Of a DNA stretch of 26,566 bases, positions 1-6,865 are shown piece after piece. The position numbers were made by a program, and so were the translations under genes. The notes below the pieces were generated by a model. It ran no database searches. It saw only the letters and a list, made by a program, of their open reading frames with translations, and was not told the origin of the DNA. Source of the DNA: JBMNCQ01 sp049366715 (GTDB lineage Bacteria; Bacillota; Peptococcia; Peptococcales; BICA1-8); contig JBMNCQ010000104.1 in assembly GCA_049366715.1 (NCBI GenBank), forward strand, positions 1 to 26,566, written 5' to 3'. Numbering within the stretch: position 1 is the first letter of the stretch; each line of letters begins with the position of its first letter.

Positions 1-300
1 GGAAGCGAAACTGACATATGATATTCGCCCGGAAGGGAAGCAGACGCAAGATGTTCACCCGGAAGGGAAGCAGACGCAAGATGTTTACCCGGAAGCGAAA
101 CTGACATATGATATTCGCCCGGAAGGGAAGCAGACACAAAATGTTCACCCGGAAGCGAAACTGACATATGATATTCGCCCGGAAGGGAAGCAGACGCAAG
201 ATGTTTACCCGGAAGGGAAGCAGACGCAAGATGTTTACCCGGAAGCGAAACTGACATATGATATTCACCCGGAAGGGAAACAGACACCTGCTATTCCCCC
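1..300 (+). repeat. Ten tandem 30-bp repeats, two unit types in ABBAB-ABBAB order
   Basis: Units of exactly 30 bp begin at 1, 31, 61 and so on to 271. Type A (GGAAGCGAAACTGACATATG...) occurs at 1, 91, 151 and 241; type B (GGAAGGGAAGCAGACGCAAG...) occurs at 31, 61, 121, 181, 211 and, diverged, at 271. The order A-B-B-A-B occurs twice, so bases 1-150 and 151-300 form a 150-bp higher-order duplication. The length is a multiple of three, so gain or loss of units keeps frame. The array may extend left of the window. Confidence 0.92.
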
Positions 301-307
301 AAAGTAA
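2..307 (+). CDS. C-terminal part of a decapeptide-repeat protein (5' end outside window)
   Basis: The frame that opens at base 2 is free of stops until TAA at 305-307 and has no start in the window, so only the C-terminal 101 residues are seen. It consists of ten 10-residue units of two kinds: A (EAKLTYDIRP) and B (EGKQTQDVHP or EGKQTQDVYP). The last unit has decayed to EGKQTPAIPP, then K and stop. Every unit ends in Pro and begins with Glu, giving a hydrophilic, probably extended or stalk-like tail. The other two forward frames contain stops in the repeats; two reverse frames are also open, so strand is inferred from the clean C-terminal decay and the 17-bp gap to the downstream gene. I do not recognise the family. 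Surface, spore-coat or cell-wall tails are possible but unproven. Confidence 0.6.
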   Translation, partial: EAKLTYDIRPEGKQTQDVHPEGKQTQDVYPEAKLTYDIRPEGKQTQNVHPEAKLTYDIRPEGKQTQDVYPEGKQTQDVYPEAKLTYDIHPEGKQTPAIPPK

Positions 308-324
308 ATTGCTGAGGTGATCGT

Positions 325-1497
325 ATGTACAAATGGGTTGAGATAGATTTAGATGCTCTGGAGGAAAATTACCTGCAAGTACGAAAATATGTACGCAAGG
401 AAACTAAGATATTAGGTGTAGTTAAAGCAGATGCTTACGGACATGGGATCGTTGAGGTAAGCAAAGAACTACAGCGCTTAGAAGTTGATTATTTAGGGGT
501 AACGGAAGTATCGGAGGGCATACAGCTGAGACAGGCAGGTATAGTTGTACCTATTTTGGTATTTGGAAATCCCTTGCCTGAAGATATTGACCTTTTACGG
601 GAATTTAATCTCACGATTACTTTGGGAGATATCAATACGGTTAAAATAATTATTGAAAATGATATTCCTATCCGGGCTCATCTTAAGCTGGAAACAGGGC
701 TGGGCAGAACAGGCCTTAAATATAGCGAACTGGATGAACTGGTTAATTTATTAAAAGAAACGGAAAAAATTGCAGTCGAAGGAGTATATTCTCATTTTGC
801 TACGGCTATGTGGGATAATCTTGCTTTCACAACAGAGCAGTATAACAAATTTTTAGAGGGCGCTGCCTACCTTGAAGAAAAAGGCCTGACCATTCCTATT
901 AAGCATATCTGCAATAGTGCGGCTCTTGCTAAATTCCCCGAAATGCATTTAGATATGGTCCGGGCCGGTACTATCCTTTACGGGCAGGAGGTAGCCGGCC
1001 GGAAAGCCTTCCGGGGTAAGCTGACCGATTGCTGGAGTCTGAAAGGACAAATTATCTATATTAATGAACTGCCCCGGGGTCATTCTATTGGCTATGAAAG
1101 GGCCTATATTCTCCGGAGAAAAAGCAGAACAGCCCTTATTCCAATCGGCTTTTTCCATGGATTTTCCGTTGAACCGGTACCAAGACCTAAAGGCCTCCTG
1201 GATCTGATTAAAATAATTGGGAAAAATATTTTAAGGTTTTTTGATCATTCCCGTGTGAGAACTTATGCCAGGGTTAATGAGAGAGCCGTACCGGTTATAG
1301 GCAAGGTTGGTATGCAGACAACGATTTTAGATGTGACTGATTTGCCTCAGGTAAAAATCGGAGATACCGTTGATTTACCGGGGAGGCGTACAAATATAAT
1401 ACCCAATATCCCTAAAGTTTTTCTAAAAGAGGGTAAGCCTGTAAAAATAAGAAAGATGCAAGAAAAATATGAAGAATTAAGTATGGCAGCAAAATAG
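325..1497 (+). CDS. Divergent alanine-racemase-family PLP enzyme
   Basis: A 390-aa fold-type III PLP protein resembling alanine racemase, which interconverts L- and D-alanine for peptidoglycan. The N-terminal barrel is standard: the PLP lysine is K34 in GVVKADAYGHG, followed by HLKLETGLGRTG (119-130), VYSHFATA (154-161), CNSAA (196-200) and MVRAGTILYG (211-220). A candidate for the second catalytic base is Y257 in SIGYERAY. The C-terminal domain departs from the family: IPIGFFHGF replaces the usual IPIGYADG, a stretch of about 25 residues (284-310) is inserted, and GKVGMQT (326-332) replaces the usual GxVCMDQ. Length is near the family norm. An SD-like GAGGTGA lies just upstream of ATG 325. 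It may be a racemase of altered specificity or a PLP protein of other function, so I give no symbol. Confidence 0.8.
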   Translation: MYKWVEIDLDALEENYLQVRKYVRKETKILGVVKADAYGHGIVEVSKELQRLEVDYLGVTEVSEGIQLRQAGIVVPILVFGNPLPEDIDLLREFNLTITLGDINTVKIIIENDIPIRAHLKLETGLGRTGLKYSELDELVNLLKETEKIAVEGVYSHFATAMWDNLAFTTEQYNKFLEGAAYLEEKGLTIPIKHICNSAALAKFPEMHLDMVRAGTILYGQEVAGRKAFRGKLTDCWSLKGQIIYINELPRGHSIGYERAYILRRKSRTALIPIGFFHGFSVEPVPRPKGLLDLIKIIGKNILRFFDHSRVRTYARVNERAVPVIGKVGMQTTILDVTDLPQVKIGDTVDLPGRRTNIIPNIPKVFLKEGKPVKIRKMQEKYEELSMAAK

Positions 1498-1794
1498 TGG
1501 AACAATTTCAAGAACATTTCAGCGGATCTTTGCAGGATTAAATGTTTTTATCAAGAATAATAGTAAATTGGATAAAGAAACTGAGCAATAAAATTTGTCT
1601 GGTGACAATTTCTATGCACCTACTTAGGGGCAGTTGTTAAAAAAGGACATACCTTCCGGTTGATTTAAGGCCGGAGAAATGTCCCAATTAGTTTATCCTT
1701 AATTTTCATGTGATGATTCCAACGATGTAACCCTTAAGTCGGTGCTATTAGCTAGCGGCATAAGACTATTGTAAGATAAAGGGAGTTGGTTTTT
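1498..1794. other. Intergenic region before spo0F
   Basis: About 300 bp with no credible ORF. There is no obvious plus-strand terminator after the racemase-like gene. The only clear structure is the hairpin at 1645-1684, which reads as a minus-strand terminator. The ribosome binding site AAAGGGAG (1778-1785) serves spo0F. I found no convincing sigma-H or sigma-A promoter by eye. Confidence 0.5.
1639..1684 (-). terminator. Hairpin plus T-run, oriented as a minus-strand terminator
   Basis: GGACAT (1645-1650) pairs with ATGTCC (1679-1684), and an inner TTCCGG/CCGGAG stem stacks on it across a small internal loop. Six A residues at 1639-1644 become a U-tract only for transcription on the minus strand. 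No minus-strand gene lies upstream, so it would stop antisense transcription from the spo0F side or be a relic. Confidence 0.4.
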
Positions 1795-2157
1795 TTGGGA
1801 CAAAAACCCGAAAAAATACTGATTATTGATGATCAATATGGAGTAAGAGCCCTGCTTACCCTGGCTTTAAATAAGTATGATACCAGGGAAGCGGTAGACG
1901 GCCGGCAAGCTTTAGAGACTTTAAAAAGCTGGGAACCGGATTTAATTATCACCGATATGAAAATGCCGGGGTTAACGGGCTTAGAACTTATCGACAATAT
2001 CAAGGAAATGAATATTGATTCCAAAATATTATTAATGACTGCATATGATGATAACGTTCCTGCAGATGTTACTGATATTTCGGGATTTATCAGTAAACCC
2101 TTTGATCTGGAGAAATTGATTTTATTAGTTGAAGAGATTATTAATAATCAGGCTTAA
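1795..2157 (+). CDS. spo0F: Spo0F-like sporulation response regulator (single receiver domain)
   Basis: A 120-aa stand-alone receiver domain. In the Spo0 phosphorelay, Spo0F takes phosphate from sensor kinases and passes it to Spo0B or directly or indirectly towards Spo0A. The acidic pocket and Spo0F signature DDQYGVR are at 12-18, the phosphoacceptor D54 is in IITDMKMPG, the switch threonine is T82 in MTAYDD, and the conserved Lys-Pro is K101-P102 in SKPFD. I chose TTG at 1795 over the in-frame TTG at 1786: AAAGGGAG ends at 1785, leaving 9 nt to 1795 but none to 1786, and this start places the aspartate at residue 54 as in Bacillus Spo0F. There is no output domain. The neighbouring fba, transaldolase and glpX match the usual Spo0F locus in Firmicutes. 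Confidence 0.85.
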   Translation: MGQKPEKILIIDDQYGVRALLTLALNKYDTREAVDGRQALETLKSWEPDLIITDMKMPGLTGLELIDNIKEMNIDSKILLMTAYDDNVPADVTDISGFISKPFDLEKLILLVEEIINNQA

Positions 2158-2234
2158 TAAAAGTGCAGGATTTTAAGTTCCTGTGCAGAAAGTGTACTGG
2201 TACGTAGATTATTTGAAGAAAGGAGGAGACCACA

Positions 2235-2903
2235 ATGATTGTATCTACTTATACGACTGTAGCATTGCGCTGCCCGATTTGCGGAAAAATGGATTTTTAC
2301 GCCCTTTCCCGTTTTAGCATGACAGGAAGCAGCAAGGCTGAGATTAACTGTGAATGTGGTACTAGCCTCCTGACTATGGGACGTAATAAGGGCAAAACAT
2401 ACTGGCTTAAGGTGGAGTGCAGTATGTGTGAAGATAGTCATATTTATACTTTTAATATAAAAGAATTATGGAATGATGCAGTCTTAACGTTAATTTGCGA
2501 AGAGACCGGGGTTGAAATCGGATTTTTGGGCCCCCGGGAAGAAGTCCGCCGGAATGTGCAGAATATGGATAAATCTGTACAGGAAATGGCGGAAGAACTA
2601 GGTTATGGTGAATACTTCAACAATCCTGAGATTATGTATAAAGTGCTGGAGCATTTACATTTAGTTGCCGATACCGGAAATCTCTATTGTGGCTGCGGCA
2701 ATTATAATTTAGAGGTTGAGGTGTATCCGGACCGGATGGAATTGCATTGTAATGATTGCGGTGCGGTAGGCATAGTTTTTGCAGAATCCTTTAAAGATTG
2801 GGAAATAATCCGCAGAATTGGAGAGATTATTCTCACTGAAGGAACATATAAATATATTGATGATAAAAAACCCAGAAAACGCAAGACCAGATTAAAAAAA
2901 TAA
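2235..2903 (+). CDS. Cysteine-rich zinc-ribbon-like protein of unknown function
   Basis: A 222-aa soluble protein with several cysteine pairs: C13/C16 (CPIC), C39/C41 (CEC), C62/C65 (CSMC), a lone C88, C152/C154 (CGC) and C172/C175 (CNDC). The spacing suggests two or more zinc-ribbon-like modules, one in about 10-68 and one in about 150-178, separated by a helical segment (about 100-145). The C-terminus is strongly basic (KKPRKRKTRLKK), which would suit nucleic-acid contact. A strong AGGAGG precedes ATG 2235. It lies 77 bp after spo0F and probably shares its transcript, ending at the terminator at 2938-2961. I do not recognise a named family. Confidence 0.75.
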   Translation: MIVSTYTTVALRCPICGKMDFYALSRFSMTGSSKAEINCECGTSLLTMGRNKGKTYWLKVECSMCEDSHIYTFNIKELWNDAVLTLICEETGVEIGFLGPREEVRRNVQNMDKSVQEMAEELGYGEYFNNPEIMYKVLEHLHLVADTGNLYCGCGNYNLEVEVYPDRMELHCNDCGAVGIVFAESFKDWEIIRRIGEIILTEGTYKYIDDKKPRKRKTRLKK

Positions 2904-2937
2904 ATTTGCAAATATAACATATAATATGTATAAACAG

Positions 2938-2961
2938 AAGAGGCTGCTCAGCCTCTTTTTT
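2938..2961 (+). terminator. Rho-independent terminator between the zinc-ribbon gene and fba
   Basis: AGAGGC (2939-2944) and GCCTCT (2951-2956) pair around TGCTCA, followed by a run of T to 2961. It ends the spo0F transcript or acts as an attenuator for fba. A TATAAT at 2920-2925 lies just upstream but without a recognisable -35. Confidence 0.8.
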
Positions 2962-3024
2962 CTGGATGTCCGGTCCGGAAAAACTGTTTTTGAGAAATTA
3001 AAAAATTTTTTAGGGGGTAGAAAG

Positions 3025-3879
3025 ATGCCTTTAGTAAGTGTAGATGATTTATTGAAAAAAGCGGAAGCCGGGGGATATGCCGTCGGAGCATTTAACTGTA
3101 ACAATATGGAGATAGTCCAGGCTATTGTTGCAGCTGCCGAAGCCGAAAAAGCCCCGGTAATTATTCAAGCCAGTCAGGGAGCAATTAAGTATGCGGGGCT
3201 AAATTACATTGTGAAATTAGTGGAAACGGCCGCCGACACGGTATCTGTTCCCGTCGCATTACATCTGGATCACGGAACAAGCTTTGAACAGGTGATAAAG
3301 TGTATTAGGTTCGGCTTTTCCTCTGTCATGATTGACGGGTCAAAACTTCCGCTGCAGGAAAACATTGCCATTACAAATAAGGTCTTGGATGTGGCCGGAC
3401 CGTTGGGGATTTCCGTTGAAGCAGAACTGGGCAAAATTGGTGGAACTGAAGACGATATTACCGTATCTGAAAAAGAAGCCATGTTCACTGACCCGCAGGA
3501 AGCCAAAGCTTTTGTCGACGCTACGGGCGTAGCTTCTTTAGCCATTGCAATTGGAACTGCCCACGGGCAGTATAAGGGCAAACCTGAATTGGATTTTGCC
3601 AGACTTAAAAAGATCAAGGATATTGTAAAAATTCCTATTGTCCTGCACGGTTCTTCAGGAGTTCCTGATGAAGACCTGCAGAAAGCGATCAAATTAGGTG
3701 TAAGAAAAATAAATATCGATACGAATATTCGCGAAGCCTTTATGAAAGGCGTAAAAGAAGTATTGGACAAGAATCCCCGGGAAATTGATCCCCGTAAAGT
3801 TCTGGGGCCGGCCCGGGAAGAAATGACTGCTGTCGTAAGGGAAAAAATTAAAATATTCGGCAGCAGCGGCAAAGCTTGA
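3025..3879 (+). CDS. fba: Class II fructose-1,6-bisphosphate aldolase
   Basis: A 284-aa zinc-dependent aldolase that splits or forms fructose-1,6-bisphosphate from dihydroxyacetone phosphate and glyceraldehyde-3-phosphate in the cytoplasm. Zinc and active-site landmarks are visible: HLDHG (H80, D82, H83), VEAELG (E134), the zinc histidine H180 in GTAHG, H208 in VLHGSSG, and the phosphate-binding NIDTN (230-234). The start is ATG 3025, preceded by AGGGGGT at 3012-3018. An in-frame ATG at 2926 would extend the protein by 33 residues but would translate the terminator hairpin at 2938-2961, and those residues do not belong to the family. It is followed by transaldolase and glpX, grouping lower glycolysis/gluconeogenesis steps. 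Confidence 0.95.
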   Translation: MPLVSVDDLLKKAEAGGYAVGAFNCNNMEIVQAIVAAAEAEKAPVIIQASQGAIKYAGLNYIVKLVETAADTVSVPVALHLDHGTSFEQVIKCIRFGFSSVMIDGSKLPLQENIAITNKVLDVAGPLGISVEAELGKIGGTEDDITVSEKEAMFTDPQEAKAFVDATGVASLAIAIGTAHGQYKGKPELDFARLKKIKDIVKIPIVLHGSSGVPDEDLQKAIKLGVRKINIDTNIREAFMKGVKEVLDKNPREIDPRKVLGPAREEMTAVVREKIKIFGSSGKA

Positions 3880-3893
3880 CGGCTTTATTAAGG

Positions 3894-4022
3894 TAGAGGT
3901 AAAGGTAAGCTTCCGGGTTAATAACCTTTGGGGACAGGTTGAGATTAGGGCTAAGGGAACGATCCCTGTGTTGTTCCGCGGAGGAAGGTTTTCATGCTGC
4001 TATGCAAAGTGTACCTTTACTT
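3894..4022 (+). ncRNA. Candidate structured RNA element (copy 1) between fba and the transaldolase gene
   Basis: This non-coding segment is closed by GTAAAGGTA (3899-3907) pairing with TACCTTTAC (4012-4020), extendable by two pairs. Inside are small stems such as AGGGA/TCCCT. It carries TAGAGGTAAA at 3894-3903 and GGGGACAGGT at 3930-3939. The same two 10-mers recur in the same order in a minus-strand segment at 23129-22984. No promoter or U-tract is obvious, so it may be a leader element of the transaldolase gene, a free RNA or a dispersed repeat. Confidence 0.35.
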
Positions 4023-4103
4023 AGCGCTGCTTACTTACTAAAAAGAGCTATGAGATTTTCAAATAAATTTTTTGATGATTATGGGTTAGGAGGTTCTTAA
4101 TCA

Positions 4104-4751
4104 ATGAAGCTTTTTATTGATACGGCGAATGTTCAGGAGATAAGAGAGACAGCCGAACTGGGGGTAATTTCCGGCGTTACGACAAATCCTAGCCTGGTGT
4201 CTAAAGAAGGGCGGAATTTTAAAGATGTTATTGCGGAAATTGCCCAAATCATCGATGGCCCTATCAGTGCGGAAGTGGTGGGGATAACCAAAGATGAAAT
4301 GGTAAGGGAAGCCCGGGAACTGGCCCAAATACATAAAAACATTGTGATAAAAGTACCTTTAATTCCGGAAGGGCTAAAAGCTGTGCATGCTCTTGCCAAA
4401 CTAGGAATTAAGACAAATGCTACTTTAGTTTTTAGCGTAAACCAGGCAATTCTGGCGGCAAATGCCGGTGCTGCATATGTTAGTCCTTTCGTGGGGCGGT
4501 TAGATGATATCGGTCAGGATGGTATGGAGTTAATTGCCGAAGTGTGCCAGGTTTTTAATCATTACGATTATGCTACGGAAATAATTGCTGCCAGCATGAG
4601 AGACCCCATTCATATTGCAGAAGCAGCTAAATTAGGAGCAGATATTGCAACCGTACCATTTAAGCTGATTATGCAGATGTGTAAACACCCCCTTACAGAT
4701 AGCGGTCTGGCCAGATTTTTAAAAGACTGGGAACAGGTAAAAGATAAATAG
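4104..4751 (+). CDS. tal: Small (TalC/MipB-type) transaldolase
   Basis: A 215-aa class I aldolase of the short transaldolase/fructose-6-phosphate aldolase family, moving a dihydroxyacetone unit between sugar phosphates in the non-oxidative pentose phosphate pathway. MKLFIDTAN at the N-terminus and GVTTNPSL (24-31) are family signatures; the Schiff-base lysine is K83 in IVIKVPL. Two residues favour true transaldolase over fructose-6-phosphate aldolase: E57 in SAEVVG, where aldolases have Gln, and F129 in VSPFVGRLDD, where aldolases have Tyr. ATG 4104 follows TAGGAGGT. It lies between fba and glpX and is likely cotranscribed with glpX, 26 bp downstream. Confidence 0.92.
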   Translation: MKLFIDTANVQEIRETAELGVISGVTTNPSLVSKEGRNFKDVIAEIAQIIDGPISAEVVGITKDEMVREARELAQIHKNIVIKVPLIPEGLKAVHALAKLGIKTNATLVFSVNQAILAANAGAAYVSPFVGRLDDIGQDGMELIAEVCQVFNHYDYATEIIAASMRDPIHIAEAAKLGADIATVPFKLIMQMCKHPLTDSGLARFLKDWEQVKDK

Positions 4752-4777
4752 TGTCATACTAGGAGGAGATAATTCTT

Positions 4778-5749
4778 ATGGACAGAGAACTAGCTTTAGA
4801 ATTTGCTAGGGTGACTGAAGCGGCAGCTCTCAATTCGGCCCGCTGGATGGGCAAAGGTGACAAGATTGCCGCAGATGATGCTGCCGTTAAAGCGATGAGG
4901 GCGATGTTCGATACAATTAATATTGAAGGTACCGTTGTGATCGGCGAAGGGGAAATGGACGAGGCCCCTATGCTGTATATCGGGGAGAAGGTCGGTCTGG
5001 GTAAAGGCCCTAAAATAGATATTGCAGTGGACCCTCTGGAGGGAACCAATCTGGTGGCCAAAGGCATGAACGGATCCATTGCTGTTCTTGCCGTGGCCGG
5101 CGAGAATTGTTTACTCCATGCCCCTGATATGTATATGGAAAAAATAGCTGTGGGACCGGGCGCACGGGGAGCAATTGATTTAAGGCTGAGTATTGAAGAA
5201 AACGTTACGAATGTTGCCAAAGCCCTGGGAAAAGAAGTTGAAGATCTGACAATCGTTATTTTGGACAGACCCCGTCATGAAAAAGAAATAAATACGATTA
5301 GAAAACTGGGCGCCAGGATTAAACTGATCACGGATGGTGACGTATCCCCTGCGGTGGCAACTGCATTTCCCGACTCAGGAGTTGATATGGTTGTGGGTAT
5401 AGGCGGTGCCCCGGAAGGAGTCTTAGCTGCAGCTGCCCTCAGATGTATGGGTGGAGATATGCAGGGCCGTCTTGTTCCTGAGAATGATGCTGAAATTGCA
5501 CGAGCCAAGAAACTAGGAATTGCTGATATCCACAAGATTCTGACTTTAGATGATCTTGTCTGTACTGATGATGTTATCTTCGCGGCAACAGGAATTACCG
5601 ATGGGGAAATGCTAAAAGGCGTACGCTTTTACAAAGACCGGGCAACTACCCATACTGTAGTTATGAGAGGTCAGACCGGAACGTTAAGGTTTGTAGAAGC
5701 CCAGCATTTCTTTGCGAAAAAGCCTAAATATGTGAAAATGGAAGGTTGA
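4778..5749 (+). CDS. glpX: Class II fructose-1,6-bisphosphatase (GlpX type)
   Basis: A 323-aa metal-dependent phosphatase converting fructose-1,6-bisphosphate to fructose-6-phosphate, the committed step of gluconeogenesis. The Li-sensitive phosphatase fold is marked by GEGEMDEAPMLYIGEKVG (56-73), the metal-binding DIAVDPLEGT (81-90), VGIGGAPEGVLAAAALRCMGG in the middle and FAATGITDGEMLKGV near the C-terminus. Length and motifs match the GlpX family. AGGAGGAGA ends 8-9 nt before ATG 4778. It follows the transaldolase closely, and a strong hairpin begins 7 bp after its stop. Confidence 0.95.
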   Translation: MDRELALEFARVTEAAALNSARWMGKGDKIAADDAAVKAMRAMFDTINIEGTVVIGEGEMDEAPMLYIGEKVGLGKGPKIDIAVDPLEGTNLVAKGMNGSIAVLAVAGENCLLHAPDMYMEKIAVGPGARGAIDLRLSIEENVTNVAKALGKEVEDLTIVILDRPRHEKEINTIRKLGARIKLITDGDVSPAVATAFPDSGVDMVVGIGGAPEGVLAAAALRCMGGDMQGRLVPENDAEIARAKKLGIADIHKILTLDDLVCTDDVIFAATGITDGEMLKGVRFYKDRATTHTVVMRGQTGTLRFVEAQHFFAKKPKYVKMEG

Positions 5750-5756
5750 GTTATAC

Positions 5757-5795
5757 GGGAACACACCGGTGCCGGAGATAAACAGGTGTGTTCCC
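5757..5795 (+). terminator. Strong hairpin after glpX
   Basis: GGGAACACACC (5757-5767) pairs perfectly over 11 bp with GGTGTGTTCCC (5785-5795). The U-tract is poor (TAATCTTA), so it may be a weak intrinsic terminator or a 3'-end stabilising stem. Confidence 0.55.
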
Positions 5796-5825
5796 TAATC
5801 TTATGTAAATGTGTAAGCACTTACC

Positions 5826-5856
5826 TTGCAGTTTGTAAAAAAGTACTGGTTATAAT
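5826..5856 (+). promoter_or_regulatory. Candidate promoter of a small RNA
   Basis: TTGCAG (5826-5831) and a perfect TATAAT (5851-5856) are separated by 19 bp, longer than the 17-bp optimum. Transcription would start near 5863 and run into the inverted repeat at 5915-5972 with no ORF. Confidence 0.4.
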
Positions 5857-5862
5857 CCTTAA

Positions 5863-5975
5863 TGAGCATAAGGGTGCGGCCGGGCCTTAAGCGCTTTTAG
5901 TGAAGTTCCGGGCGGATACGGTATTCCCGGTGCATTTTAAGTAATTTTAAAATGTGCCGGGAATACCGTATCAGA
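5863..5975 (+). ncRNA. Candidate small RNA with a 26-bp hairpin
   Basis: The left arm 5915-5940 (GATACGGTATTCCCGG...) pairs with 5947-5972 (...CCGGGAATACCGTATC) around GTAATT. The only two non-Watson-Crick positions form U-G and G-U wobbles, so the RNA stem is complete for 26 bp while the DNA palindrome is not perfect. Upstream, CCGG (about 5879) and CCGG (about 5908) may form a second imperfect stem. No U-tract follows, so this is not an intrinsic terminator. A relic of a miniature mobile element is an alternative. Confidence 0.4.
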
Positions 5976-6334
5976 AAATTGGGCAAACTATCTCTGGACC
6001 TAGAGGTGCTTTGCACTTTAGCTAGTCATTCCCTGCTATTTATGTTATTCTAAAAAGAGAGTAGACAAATTATTTCCCCCCTTTCAGTTCTAAGGAAATT
6101 CCCGCTAATACAAAATGTAATCAAGTATTTCCAGCCTGAATGTAGTGATCCTATTTCATGCAGCAGTCTATCTTAGCTGTAGCCGGTTATTATGCAAACC
6201 AGGGAAAGAATTAAAGATAATAATGGTGTTGAAATGTCTCTTTCATGGAGCGGAAATTAATTGTATCTTCCCCCCAAAATTTTGTTTAGGATAGCTAATT
6301 TATCGAGAGATCGTACATAGTTAGGAGGATTGCT

Positions 6335-6865
6335 GTGAGGAGCATATTTAGGTGGTGGAGATTCAAATGGCTTACTTTTTTACGCCTGAAGGACGAACCG
6401 GGTAGTATTGCGAAAGCTGTTGCCATCGGAGTGGCAATGGACTTTCTGCCTACTTTTGGTTTTGGGCTTATTTTTGCCTATATTGTTGCTTTGGCTTTAA
6501 GAGTAAATAAAGTAGCGGCAGTGCTGAGTGCGGTGTTTTTTAAATGGGCTATTCCCTTTTTTTATCTTGGTAATATAGCTATGGGAAAGGTCTTTATCAA
6601 CAAGGAAGCAGGTTTGAAAGAAATCCCGTCATTAAATGCAGCGCAAGGTTTTTTTCATTTTGCAGATTGGTCGGAATTAAGTACTACATTTTTACTAGGC
6701 AGCGGATTAAATGCTGTAATAGCAGGAATCATTACATATTTTATCTGTCTAAAATTTATTGAATACAGGAAAAAACATAAGAAACCAAATAAAAAGCTCA
6801 TGTCGGTAGGGAGGGAACCAAGTGGCCTTAAGTATGGCGGAGCTGGAAGCAAAAACCATTGCTGA
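6335..6865 (+). CDS. DUF2062-family membrane protein
   Basis: A 176-aa protein with hydrophobic helices at about 26-55, 58-82 and 120-145. The segment from DEPGSIAKAVAIGVAMDFLP to the following TFGFGLIFAYI has the Gly/Pro-rich look of the DUF2062 family, whose biochemical role is unknown to me. Both ends are charged; the last 40 residues are Lys-rich and presumably cytoplasmic. The start is GTG 6335 with AGGAGG 7 nt upstream. The 3' end overlaps the rho start by 44 bp in another frame, so the pair is almost surely cotranscribed and perhaps translationally coupled. Confidence 0.75.
   Translation: MRSIFRWWRFKWLTFLRLKDEPGSIAKAVAIGVAMDFLPTFGFGLIFAYIVALALRVNKVAAVLSAVFFKWAIPFFYLGNIAMGKVFINKEAGLKEIPSLNAAQGFFHFADWSELSTTFLLGSGLNAVIAGIITYFICLKFIEYRKKHKKPNKKLMSVGREPSGLKYGGAGSKNHC

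Larger units (their letters stand above)
5750..6334. other. Long intergenic region between glpX and the DUF2062 gene
   Basis: Five hundred and eighty-five bases without a credible ORF. The first third holds the glpX hairpin, a promoter-like TTGCAG/TATAAT pair and a 26-bp inverted repeat described separately. From about 5975 to 6320 I see nothing recognisable beyond AT-rich sequence and the AGGAGG for the next gene at 6323-6328. Confidence 0.5.

Noticed and set aside
1..300. Possible CRISPR array
   Set aside because: Units are contiguous 30-bp repeats without spacers and preserve one reading frame that ends in a clean stop.
2926..3024. Longer N-terminus for the aldolase from ATG 2926
   Set aside because: It would translate an intrinsic terminator, has no ribosome binding site, and adds residues foreign to the family; ATG 3025 has AGGGGGT.
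3270..3872. 200-codon open frame antisense to fba
   Set aside because: Shadow of the coding strand; no start signals and low-complexity composition typical of antisense frames.
5915..5972. Intrinsic terminator
   Set aside because: No T-run on either strand next to the long stem.
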